From the NCBI GenBank assembly GCA_951230915.1, contig OX579636.1, positions 42,473,912 through 42,537,911 of the forward strand: a DNA stretch of 64,000 nucleotides. Reading direction: 5' to 3'. The DNA comes from Antitrichia curtipendula. Lineage: Eukaryota > Streptophyta > Bryopsida > Hypnales > Leucodontaceae. The notes beneath the pieces were generated by a model. That model saw nothing but the letters and a program-made list of their open reading frames with translations. It was not told where the DNA came from and ran no database searches. Numbering within the stretch: the first letter of the stretch is position 1; every line of letters begins with the position of its first letter. Shown here in pieces: positions 38,042 to 48,737 of this stretch. The translations under genes and the position numbers were made by a program.

Positions 38042-38600
38042 CAAGATTGTCTTGTCGGACATGTCTTGGGGTATTGGTGACGTGTTGGACGTCTGATGTC
38101 GCGTATCGTATAGGACAAGTGTTTGACAAAACGAGATAAGGCGTTGCGTAGAAAATTAGGGTTTCACTTTTTTTTATCCCGGGCTGCCCAAATTTGTCTT
38201 ACGTGGCTGGTTGTCAAGAGTGATGTGGAAAGAGAGAACCACGTCATTAAGCGCGACTTCGGGTTGGGGTGCATGCAAGTTTGAGTAGGGCAACCGTGGA
38301 TACAAAGATCATGGCGACTTTGGATGCAGGATGTAGGGCGACTTCGGGAAAGGGGGCGACTTCGGGTTCAAGAGGGCGACTACAAGGCCAAGATTAGTAG
38401 ACGACCGTGGGTGCAATACTAAGGGGCGATTGTGGGTATTGGAGCATTTTAGAGTTAGGGGTGATGGCGTCTGACAGCATGAGGGCAACTGCGGGTTCAA
38501 GAGACAACTTCATTTGTAGTTTAGAGAGGGCAACCGCGGATACAAATGCCAACTTATTTGGACATATTCTGTCTCCAAGTAACATATTGCAATGGATTTG
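38042..38600 (+). mobile_element. transposon terminal region (left copy) with GC-rich subterminal repeats
   Basis: It starts CAAGATTGTCTTGTCGGAC and continues with landmarks also found, reverse-complemented, at 59591-58970: CTTGTCGGAC, GACGTGTTGGACGT, GACAAGTGT, TTAGGGTTT, TTTGTCTTACGTG, TGACGTGG/TGATGTGG AAAG. Both then pass into GGGCGACNGCGGGT-type minisatellite sequence (here about 38250-38540). The TTGTC...GTCGGAC ends resemble hAT termini, but long related ends also fit a Mutator-like element. I could not find a matching target duplication. Confidence 0.65.
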
Positions 38601-39788
38601 GGATGTGCTTACAATTACGTGTTTAATAAATATTATATTGGCCACTAATCCATACTAGCTTGCTCAATTTTCAATTTTGGAAAATTTAAGTTGTAAAATA
38701 TTGGATTTGATTCCTCTACTACAATTAATACCAAGCATCCATTTCAAGTCTTCAACATGAATAAAAATAATACTAATAATACTAATAACTCATATTTATT
38801 AGTATGAGGGAACTCCAAATGGATCCAAAACCTAGCTATGGTCACCACCCTAATGCCTTTGATTCTTTGAAAGTCTACACATATCCAAGAAACTGAAACC
38901 TTTCTATGTGCTTTTCACCCTAACGTGTCTAGTGAGGCACAACAAAATACTCAAACATAAGCTATTAGGCTATTCATTAGGAAAAACATGAACCCTCTAA
39001 AGGGCTGCGTAAGAGCTCCATGTATTGTTTCTAGTGCTAGAAATGCGGAGCTCCTATTGGTTGCTGGATCTAGGAAATTACTAAAAAAAGTTGGAGGAGT
39101 GATAAAATAGTCGCGCTAGAAGACAAATGTGGAGCAATCTGTCAGAAACAGCGCCTGAATTAGAGCCTCCAAGTCACTTCCCGCGCAGCGGAGCCCGCAA
39201 AATTGCCTTGCTGGAGTCACAGTTGGCTCCGCAACTTGATGTGCTGGTACCAACGCAAGAGTTGAAGACGTTTAAAATAATGGGGGGACTTAATAAAATA
39301 ATGGGGGCCCGCAAGGACATGGGCTTCCTTATGAGTACATTGCACTTTCAAGCAATATAAATATGGAAAGTCGTTGACGGAGTACACTGAAAAATTGTTA
39401 TGACTCCAAGTGAACTTGCAGTCAAGTACCCATTTTGACCAAGTACTATATAGAGGCGTGGATTATCCTCTATTATTTTAGTGGAGGCTTCATCCACAAA
39501 CTGCCCTTTTCTGTACTTGACGGATCAACTTAGAGGATGAACATGGATGAATCAGGAAGGCATGAGACCAACATTCATTGACGTCCTCTTCTTGGTTTAG
39601 GCGCCAAGACTCGGCTGGCGCCAAAGTTGGCACCTCCACGTAGGTTTCAGTTGAATCCAACTGCTTGAATTTCGGAATCAGGAATTCATTTCGTGTATTC
39701 TCAAATTTTTTGAAGTCAAAGCGGCGTTTTTTTTCTTGTCTGTTGGTTTAGAAGAGAGGTGTGTCCAGACAGATTCTAGAACTTCGTA
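38601..39788. other. transposon-internal sequence without a recognised gene
   Basis: AT-rich to 39100, then GC-richer sequence leading into the coiled-coil frame at 39789. One short frame at 39127-39360 (+) has no recognisable domain. The GC shift suggests a promoter or leader for the downstream frame. Confidence 0.35.
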
Positions 39789-40952
39789 ATGCTTTTAAGT
39801 GATATCACAAATACGGTGGAGGTTGCAGGCCCTTACACCTTGAATGTGTCTCTTGCTCCACGATTTTCTCCATTGATAAAGAGGGGTTGTCCTCTGCATG
39901 AGCAAGTCCAAAGACGTGAGTTTTGTGCCTACAGATCTCAAGGTGCCACCAATATTGATTTGTGGATAGATGGAGAAATTTACCCTCGAGATCCTCGTAC
40001 AGGAGTGCCTCCAACTTTTAGAACTACCAAACAATGTCTTGAATTCATCTGTCTAGGAGAAGATGGGTTGCTAGGATTTAGTAAGAGGCTTGCCAACTTC
40101 AGTAGTGGTTTGGAGGGGGCAAATGTCGCATTGGAGGAAACAGTTCAGAACTACCAGGTTCAGATGGACCTTCTAAATAACACAGTCTCACTACTTCATG
40201 CACAATTGCAAGAGGCCAAAAGACAACTCCAATTAGCTCTAGAAACAATTCGTGGACAATGTTTACAAATGCAAACCGTTATTGAGAAGAGTAGGGAGTT
40301 CGAAAGGTAGTGTGGAGAACAGAGGGAGAAAGCCGTTGAGTTCGGGAACCGTAACGAGGAGTTAGAGGAACTAGTGAGAGTACTAATGGATGCTTCCAGT
40401 GCAGACAGAGTAAATGAATTGCAGGTGGAGGTAGCACAGTGTAAACAAAAAATGATGACTGCGGAAGAGAAATTATTTAGCATGAAGGAGGGTCCGCTCC
40501 ATAGTTGTCATTCAAGAGGTTTGGATGAACTAACTCAGGATGGGGGGCAAGCCAAGAGAAGGAGAAAGCAGCTCAGATCAATGCTTCAACCAGCAGCTGT
40601 TGACTCCATCCAGAGGTCAAATAAGGCTTGTAACGGGAAGAAGAGACTATGGGGAAGTGACACGACTTAGAGGAAAACTGCAATTGCATTGGCAAGAATC
40701 TTATCAAGGCGAGAAGCTTTGGCATTGGTGGAGGAACTAAGGATGCTCTTTGTTGGCTCCAACATCGCAAACACTGTCATGAAGAAAATTGGAGATTCCG
40801 TCGGAGCAGATTCAATGTTGGCAGCGTGTGACATGGCTGGTGTTCCACAAGAGGCATATGGATTGGTATTCAAAACCATGAAAAGGCGGGTAAAATTGGT
40901 GGATCCAGCACTCACAGCAGATTTGCTGCCCAAGCCACATAAGGTTGCATGA
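39789..40952 (+). pseudogene. coiled-coil protein frame broken by two TAG codons
   Basis: I do not recognise the family. A single reading frame of 388 codons runs from the ATG at 39789 to the stop at 40950-40952, interrupted only by TAG at 40308-40310 and TAG at 40668-40670. The N-terminal ~85 residues look globular (CPLHEQVQRREFCAYRSQG; TGVPPTFRTTKQCLEF). Residues ~95-240 are a strong coiled coil (EETVQNYQVQMDLLNNTVSL; EAKRQLQLALETIRGQC; NEELEELVRVLMDASS). A basic patch (QAKRRRKQLRS) and a helical C-terminal domain (LARILSRREALALVEELRML; ACDMAGVPQEAYGLVFKTMK) follow. It lies in the block with the Mutator-like transposase and may be an accessory or captured gene of the same element. Both stops could come from CAG. 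Confidence 0.6.
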
Positions 40953-41005
40953 ACTTTGCTTCCGTCTTACCCTAGGAATGTATTTTGTAATGTATGTCCA
41001 AAATT

Positions 41006-41200
41006 CACTAGTAGAAAAAAACAGTGACCAAATTAACAAAATTTCATACAAAAGTGTTGATTTTTTTTGTTAATATTTGGGTGTTAATTTGGGCATTTAT
41101 TAACACAAAAGTGTTGATTTTTTAACAAAAAAGGTTGATTTTTTTGTTAATTTGATTACATTAAAAAAAAATTATACCCCAAAATTGCCACATGGCAAGT
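41006..41200 (+). mobile_element. CACTA-like terminus (left end), partner end not found
   Basis: CACTAGTAGAAAAAAACAGT followed by tandem short words around GTGTTGATTTTTTTGTTAA. The same terminus and subterminal words occur at 61058. A candidate opposite end (AGTAGTG) lies at 59732, but the flanking triplets (ATT and AAA) do not match. Confidence 0.5.
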
Positions 41201-41683
41201 GCCATGTGGCCAACCAACGGACGATGCTATTTTGCGTGCGTAGAGCGGTGAGCGGTGAGCGTAGGGTCGTGAGCATAGAGCACAAAAAGTTTGATAATTT
41301 ATTGAAATGGACAATTAGAAATGAAAGTTTAGGATTTTTTTAGGGTTTAGAATTTTTAAATTAGTATTAATGATAGACCTATGACCGTAGAATATTTTGC
41401 AGAATTTCTACAAACAATAAGGGGTGTTGGTCTGAGGTTTTCAGATCTGTTGGAGGGAGATATACTTGGGTTTAGGTTTGGGGTAGAGAATAGGAAGGAG
41501 GTGGCGACTAAGGGTTGGGGTGAGTTAGTGGCAACTGAAAAAAAATTGAGCCATGCAAACAAAAATTGGGTAGATGATTTAGGGCACCAACATGACCATG
41601 TACAAGCTTCGGTGGTGGCCCTTTTAGTCTCACCATTGTTTTTGTATTAGTGGAAAATAACATCTTAATAGTACGAACAATAA

Positions 41684-44600
41684 TTACTCTCCATAATGCT
41701 TTAGGAGCAGAATCTGAAGAACTCTTTTAATCTCATTCCAGCTGAAACTAGGAGCGTGAATGAAGATATTAACCTCTGGATCTAAGCTATAGACTACGTT
41801 GAAGATGAAGTAGATGTGCTTACAATACGTCCATGCACCGCGCTTGCCGAGTGACTTATCAGACATATCCTTGAAAGATTGGCAGTCACAGTTCGGGAAC
41901 TGGCCAATTGTCAACAAGTACTTAGAAACCTTAGATATGCTTCTAGACTCAAAAGTCACAATGCAGCCTAAAGCTAGAGGAGGTACCATCAGAATTGAGC
42001 AAATCTTTCCAACAACTGATAGAGCAAAGGCGCAGCTATTATAATTTTTGGTAATCGTAGCAGAAGGATTTCTTCTAATATTTTTACCATACCTCTTTGT
42101 GGGATGATCCGCAGGGTTAGGGGGTGGAGGATAATCGTCCAGATTCACGGATATTCCGTCATTGAAGAGTTGTCTTAGAGACAATTGCACGCGCTCAACA
42201 AGAGAGAATTCAGCGTTTTCTAGAGAGAGAATCTCTTTCCTACTTAAGTTTGTGCCCATAGTAACAGGTCAAACATCTGGGATAGGCGGTTTGGAAACCA
42301 CCCATTTTCGACTAGTGCCCTCCACGCAGCGATGGATGTCATCATTGCAGAAAAAAAACCGCATTCTCTCCAATCTGGTCTTCCTATAATTATTCATAAG
42401 ACCAGTATAAGTAGGGGCAACTGTACTGCGATTGTCTTGTACAATCCTGGCCACGCACTTCTTCCTCGTCTTGACCTGCAGCGCAAAACAAGCTTTAGCA
42501 GATGTCTTTGGCAGCCTTGCAATATGCCAGTGGTGTTCATCGCAAACAGTTTCCTGAATGAATTTGATGTGGTGCATCCTAGTGGAAGTTGCAGGTGTCT
42601 TGGGAGGAAGATCTTCTGATTCTTCTAGCACATGATCGGGTTCAAATGGCGAATCTTCTGCAGTGAGGTCAACTATCTTTGGATCAATTTGACGAGCCCT
42701 GACACGTGGGCGAGATATGCTTATCTTGTCTGGACGGTGCGAATCAAATTCTGAACCTGGTGGAAGATCTACTTTCCGTTTGGTGGAAACAAACACTTCT
42801 TCACCCTCGAGGTGAGGTTGGCGTGTTCAAAAGTCGTCAGCACCTGGCATGTGGGCAAAGGCGGCGTGAAGGACCTTAGCATTTCCAGAACGTTGAGCGG
42901 TGTGATGTGCAATACACAATCGGAGTTCTTCCTTACCAGGACCTGTCCCCGCTTTCTCACCTTTGAGGAACTGATAGTAGGCTACAACCTGCATAAACGC
43001 TCGGACCAGGTCGTCCACGGCAGCAACATACAGGTCATTCCCTTTTTGCCAAATTGTTGCAGCCACTTGTTGTGAACAGACTCCGCCAAATTACAAGATG
43101 GCATCTCAGCCAATTCAACTTCCGAAAGATCCTGTGAGGCAACATCTAAAGTTAGATGTTTGAATGAATAGTCAAAGAAGAAGGATTAAATTAGGGCTGA
43201 AATAGCTACCTTAACAGGCATCCACGGGGGAAAGAGCACCAATGTCAGCTTTCTCCCATCGTTGGCTTCAGGTAGGGTTAGGGTGTTAAGGAGAGGTGCC
43301 GCTGATATCGGATGTGCATGAAGAGCAAGGCCGATATCGGCACCATACTACTAGACAGGCAAAATCAAGAATTTTGAACAACCAATAAGCGCTGCCAATA
43401 TTGGCTGTGGTTTAGAAAATATAACTTCTAATTGTTGTAATGTGATTATAGAACTTACCAGCTCCATGAACCCGCCCCATTGACGGTATCTAAAGTGCTA
43501 GAAAGCTAGCCATAGGTCCAATCTTGGTAGCCCCTCTTCAGTGGTTGCTCCAGAAGATAACCACCATGCCCGAATTGCTAAGTATTTGCTTTGTGCCTCT
43601 TCTAAGGAGGTGGAATTTTTGTATTGTTTGCAAAGTCGACGATGTTGCTCTTGAAGGTCTGCCCTAATATCCGCCTTGGTGTGTTTTTCTAAGGATTGCG
43701 ACCAGTGAAATAGGCAAGTTCGCTCCCGATTTATCATAGGCACAGATGGATCGCCACTCCCATAGACGATACGCACTGCATTCCAATTTGCTTGGGCGCT
43801 GTCGGCCATAAATCCTTTAAAATTTGGATTGGAAATATCATGCCTGCTGGAAACCGCATTCAAATATTTCCAGAATACCTCTTGTGCTGCTACATCTTCG
43901 GATTGCATATTGCAAACAACGATAGTCATGATATGGCAGTAAGTAGAATTGTATACGTGGCAAGCCATAGTGGTCCAAGACTTGACGCGTTTGACATGGT
44001 CAAACATCATCCAAGCATCCTCCAAGTCTCCACCTGGTTGCATGCGCTTAACCAAGTCTACTCCGCTCTTGGGTCCCACCTTCGCCATCTTGAAAATGAA
44101 GACTTTGTCAGACTCAACACCTTGTCCAGGGAAACGGTTTTCCTGGACAAAGGCCCACGTACTGGAGCCCCGCAGCCTAGTGATGCTGTCCATTACCCCA
44201 AAACGTCGTAGATATTGGAATGTGGTAACCTCATTACGAATATTGGATGATGACATCTGCTTGAACTTGTCCAAAATGGGGAGAAATTCGTCCGCTGCCA
44301 AGATCTTCTGGGGATTATCTTCTGCACATAAAAGCAATTCGCCGAGGTACTCCTTACTCGCCTCAAGGACAATGGTAGAATTAGCCGCCGACGGAGTCCG
44401 TTCTACCTGCTCACCAATAAGAGATTGGAGTTTTGCAAATGAATCTCTATAATTTCCCTTCTTCACTGGATGGCTATGGATTCCGAGATGCACACAAGCT
44501 CGGGTCATCAAATTGGAGCCATGTACGTAGTAGATCCTACACGGACAACTTCCAATGCATGTCGGCGGAACTTGACAAATTGAGCACGCAATTGTAGAAT

Positions 44601-45569
44601 GCAATGGAGGATCAGAGTGTGGAACAAAGGGGGACGAGGCGGTACCATTCCACTCAGTCTCATTCAACGGTGACAGTCGGTGCCGTCGATCTAAATATTC
44701 GCATGAATTGTTTGTGCATCGGAGGTGCCCCAAACAAGCCGAAGTTTGGAAAGTAAGGTGAGAGTCAGACTAGATGTGCGTCGTCACTGTTTGGGTCCAT
44801 GCATGTCTGTCATCTTTCTTATCCATTCCATGCAACTGCCCAGCCTTATTTGATGATGGGTACTTTTCCATAGGTGGAAGTTCAAATATGACGTCCCCGT
44901 CAAATTCCAGAGGCAGAAAATCTACCTTCTTTATTGGAATGAAGTGTAATCTAATTTACTGAGTACTGACTTTGCACCTTGACAAGAGCTCAAATTGCGG
45001 AGGCACTGCACAATACTATCAACGGGGCAGAGTGGGGGTTTCACATGCACAGGTTCTACACGATGTAAAATGGGGGCATTATGAACAACATGTGTAGGTT
45101 CTAATTTGGGGCGACAATTAGCAAGTTTTGGTAGAATACACTCACTATCCGAATCGTCACACAGAATTAGAACAGAGATCTCCGGGGGCTCTAGTTTGAC
45201 CTTCTGGAGCAAAGGGGTGACATCAGTAGCTGTGGTAGAACGACCAGGTGTCAAAGTGTTGGAACCAGTAACCGGTGGAAGGTCCTTCATTCCATACACT
45301 CGATAATTTCCAGGCATCAACAACCAAATCTGACCATCAGCACGAGTAGTTGACAACTGAGCAACAGTATGTGATAACATGTTAGAGATTGGATCAACAA
45401 CATCCATGTCCACATGCAAACTCCCCTCAAGAATATTGAACCGTGAAGCTAAACGGCTACTACTAACTATCGAGTAACCCTCTTCCCCCACAATGAAAGA
45501 AATTGGGATAGTGTGCCCCTCTCCCCTGATAAAAACAGTGACTGAGCCGCCATCATGCAAGGCAGCCAT
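41684..45569 (-). pseudogene. Mutator-like (MULE) transposase with SWIM finger, decayed
   Basis: It would cut and paste a DNA transposon. Segments: 45569-43459, 43347-43210 and 43131-41684, with introns of 111 and 78 bases. N-terminal ~200 residues are of unknown type and contain an acidic patch. A Cys/His cluster follows (LRCTNNSCEYLDRRHRLSP; CSICQVPPTCIGSCPCRIYY; ACVHLGIHSHPVKKG), resembling the WRKY/GCM1-type fingers known from MULEs. The core holds FKGFMADSAQANWNAVRIVY (a likely catalytic Asp), then RTCLFHWSQSLEKHTK (the MULE C-x2-H), then NLAESVHNKW (a likely catalytic Glu). The C-terminus carries a SWIM zinc finger (CDC...CKH at about 41825-41890). Breaks: TAG at 44770-44772 and 43498-43500 (the latter where Trp is expected), TGA at 42827-42829 and 42269-42271, and frameshifts near 44940-44980 and 43040-43070. 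The first catalytic Asp is not obvious. It is not functional as read. Confidence 0.85.
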
Positions 45570-46249
45570 CAAAACAGTTGAGAAGATAGATAAAGCGATT
45601 TCAAGGGTAAAGAGGAAGTGGGTAGGAGTGGAGAGGCACTTATAACTTTAGAAACTCATTGCTATTTGAGATGATGTAATTGATTGAAACATGGTACAAC
45701 AGGTAGTAAATTAATAGGGTGGATTGTGATCTGGTATAGGAGTCGAGTTTAAAAGAGCAAAGCGGCTGTAATGGGTAATAAAATAGTAACCACTTTAACA
45801 GATTATAATTAGGTGGTAGTCTCTAGAATAGAGTGGAGGCCGATGAGTTAGCCGTCGTTTGTTCAAAATTATTCTTTTTATATTAGAATATGGATTGATG
45901 ATTGACGTGTCTATCCAAGCGGCTAACGTACAAGATTCAAAATGAATATTGGGAGACAGAGTATCCAAAAGTACAGAGGTAAAATTGGTTTCAATTAAAA
46001 CAATGGCGGCAATGCATATTTAAATTGAGGTTGTTAGTCTAAATGAAATCTTCAATTATTTGGTTAAGGATTAATATAATGAGATCATGTCAGTACTGAC
46101 GGAGGATTTGGATGGAATTAATACCTAACACCAAGGCGCTTACCTAATTGTGGAATGATGGAATTTAATATCCTAGAATAGAACATATATAGATGAAGGT
46201 AACGGGGCGGCTTTTTGTAGAGATTGGCTAGGAATCACATAGTAGAAGT
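45570..46249. promoter_or_regulatory. divergent intergenic region between transposase and DGNHR gene
   Basis: About 680 bases separate the start codons of the minus-strand transposase and the plus-strand DGNHR-domain gene. This is the likely shared promoter region. I see no coding sequence. No defined binding motif could be assigned. Confidence 0.45.
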
Positions 46250-48737
46250 ATGCCAAAAGGAAAGAAAAAAGCTCTTTACTTTACGAATCCGAAGCAATTG
46301 AAGAGGTCGAGGCAGATGAGGGAGTTGAGATCCAACACAAGGAGATTAGACTCAGGAGAGACGGCCAGAGTATTGCTGTTCCCAGATATTGATTGTGTGG
46401 ATAAACAAATGCAATAGGATAATTCTACAGCCTTACAAGGAATAGCTGAAAGCGCCATGGTTCGAGGGCATCCAAATTCTTCAAGCCCAAGGGCGTGTGA
46501 GAGCGGGAGTAACAATGGTAGACGCGACAACGCTCATGATGGGGGGCCAAATGAAGACGTGACCCCTACAGCAGGTATTTGGATAGCTTGGGGAGGCATC
46601 ATTAGAGTATTTTTTTGAGGTGCCGTTCATAGTTGTGAGGCCGAGACATGTGTCTTTACTGCAATTCAGAAACTGCGTTTGGGTGGGTCTCCGCCAACCA
46701 TGGGCCCTAATCGTGAATAGTGAAATGCTTTGGAGGTGTTGAAGTGACATTGTGGGCAATCGTTTGTTTTTGTTTTCCTTTGAGGCGTTGATGTGAGATT
46801 GTGAGTATCAAGAGTGCATATTGAGTGTGTTTGGGCGGTAGGTGGATTTATCTTGTCATGTTCACATTCCAAAAATTTTGCACTTGTATGAGCTGCGTGA
46901 GATAGCTTGGGGCGTTGCGGTTTTGTTGAAACGCACAGTCGACCATTTCACTGAAATTTTTTTGTGTGCGCAGGAGGCGAGCCTTCGGACCGGAGCAGAC
47001 ACGAGAAAGGATTTGCGGAAACAGCAGGAGCAATGGCAGGTACAATGTGACAGGCCTTTTAGAGTAGTTGATGATTGATTGTGTTTTGCGTAGCAGAAAT
47101 TAGGGTTTCTCTTTGGATTAATTTTGGATAAAAATAGGATTTGGGTGATTTTAGGCCTTCCAAAAGCAACGCTGACGTCGGCATTGCTTTTGGAAGGCCT
47201 TGATTGCTTGCGAAAGCGACCCCGAAGGCTGAAGCCAACATCGGCCATGGTTTTTGAGGGCTGCAGTCTCCACGTCGAGCGGACCCCAAAAAACGACGCC
47301 AATATTGGTGACATTCTTCATGTTGTCTACTTGTCTTCCACTTGTTGACATTGACCGGAGTTGTTTTGTTGTTGGTGAACTTGACAAAGGTGTTGAAGGA
47401 GATCATGACAGCAGTGATGGCCGGCCCATGGATTTGGATTATGATAGTATAGTAGAGATGTCTGCGGAAGAACTGGGAAAAGAGATGGATGCCCAAATTG
47501 CGAAAGAGTCCGTGAATACAAATGTGGTGCTTTACCGGCTTCGTTTTAAGCCAAGAAACAAGTCCAAATTATCCATTCCACTTTGCAGGATGAAGCCTTT
47601 GGCTGCGGTGCGGACCCATCTCCGAAACGACGTCATGGCTTTGGGATCGCATTTTATTAGCACAGGCTATATGGATGGCCATGGAGTCTTCTACGTTGCC
47701 TTGCAGGATGATGAAGGCCGCATCCATGATGTGACAGTTGAAGATACAAGGCACTGGAGTCCATTGTGGCAAGAAGCAAACGATGTCTTTGAAGAGGAGT
47801 TGAAGAAGGAGGACTGTTGGCAACAGTTCTCTGGAAAAATGTTCTATGTGTGGGACGGAAATCACCGCCTTGCAGCATGGATGCCAATCATCAACAGAGA
47901 TCACGGAAACGATCCAACCTGGCACTACGCGGTTGAGTCAATTGTCTTAGAAGTTGAGGGCCAAGTTGGACCACTTTTGACTGCACTTCATCAAGTTAAT
48001 TGGTAAGCTTCAAATATTATTTGTCTCTATGTCTTACAATTTTAATGGTAGAGTCTTTAATTGATGCTTGCTTCATTCAACTTCGTCTCATTATTATGGT
48101 ATGTGTGACGTAGGCGGAATCAAAATTGCCACGTGAAGATGAACCTTGTGCACAAGCTCTACCGCCTCCAAAGCATTGTTGCGCAACCATTGCAGTACTT
48201 TGAAAAATTGGTATCCAAGGAAGACATTATTGATGCTGAGAAGAAGCTCAAGTCAAAGCCATACACATGGTACACGCTCACTATTGATGGGCTGATTGGT
48301 GTCCTCTATCAGGTAAAATTTCTTAGTATTCTTGAATTGAAAGTGAAGTGAAGGCATCCGTTCAATTTTTGTTGATGAACATGATGTTTTATATAACAAA
48401 AAGTAAGGCCGATATCGGCTTCGCTTTCAAGGGTGCACAAACTATAGACTCTCTTAATAAAGACTTTTTTTTTTGGTGTTGCTGCTTCAACTTCTACGTT
48501 GTTGTTTCATGCCAAACTTTTATTTTTTCCAATTGTTAATTTTGTTTCCAGCAAGAGTTAGGTGAAGCCGTTGCACATGCAACGAGGCGGTTCAAAGGGA
48601 GATACCCAGAGAAGTCAATTGAATGGACTACTGGAAAGTTGCACGAGGCAATTGGAAAGGCAGTGGATAAGGTCAAGAAGGAGACTCATTCTGAACTGAA
48701 GAAACAACTTCCAATTGCAGATCCCAAACTAAGTTGA
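46250..48737 (+). CDS. DGNHR-motif (ParB/sulfiredoxin-like) protein of a transposon, 5 exons
   Basis: Exons 46250-46574, 46974-47039, 47390-48002, 48114-48312 and 48552-48737 join to 463 codons with all phases consistent. The only defect is TAG at 46415-46417 (codon 56). An in-frame ATG at 46457 in a strong context (GCGCCATGG) could give an intact 393-residue product. The N-terminus is Lys/Arg-rich. An acidic linker (DHDSSDGRPMDLDYDS) leads to a domain with PLAAVRTHLRNDVMALGSHF and MFYVWDGNHRLAAWMP. The DGNHR core followed by LAA is the signature of ParB/sulfiredoxin-fold domains, which bind nucleotides and, in ParB, CTP. The C-terminal ~130 residues are helical and basic (DKVKKETHSELKKQLP). 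It is head-to-head with the Mutator-like transposase, so it is probably an accessory gene of that element. DNA or nucleotide binding is inference. Confidence 0.72.
47153..47200 (+). other. perfect 17-bp stem-loop in intron 2 of the DGNHR gene
   Basis: AGGCCTTCCAAAAGCAA (47153-47169) is exactly mirrored at 47184-47200 around a 14-base loop containing GACGTC. The role is unknown. It may be a small foldback insertion or a structural feature of the intron. Confidence 0.8.

Noticed and set aside
43329..48425. Palindrome GCCGATATCGGC recurring near 43330 and 48409, with related words near 47170-47310
   Set aside because: The 43-kb copy is coding (Ala-Asp-Ile-Gly in the transposase), so the recurrence is at least partly coincidence; the intronic copies are too few to call a motif.
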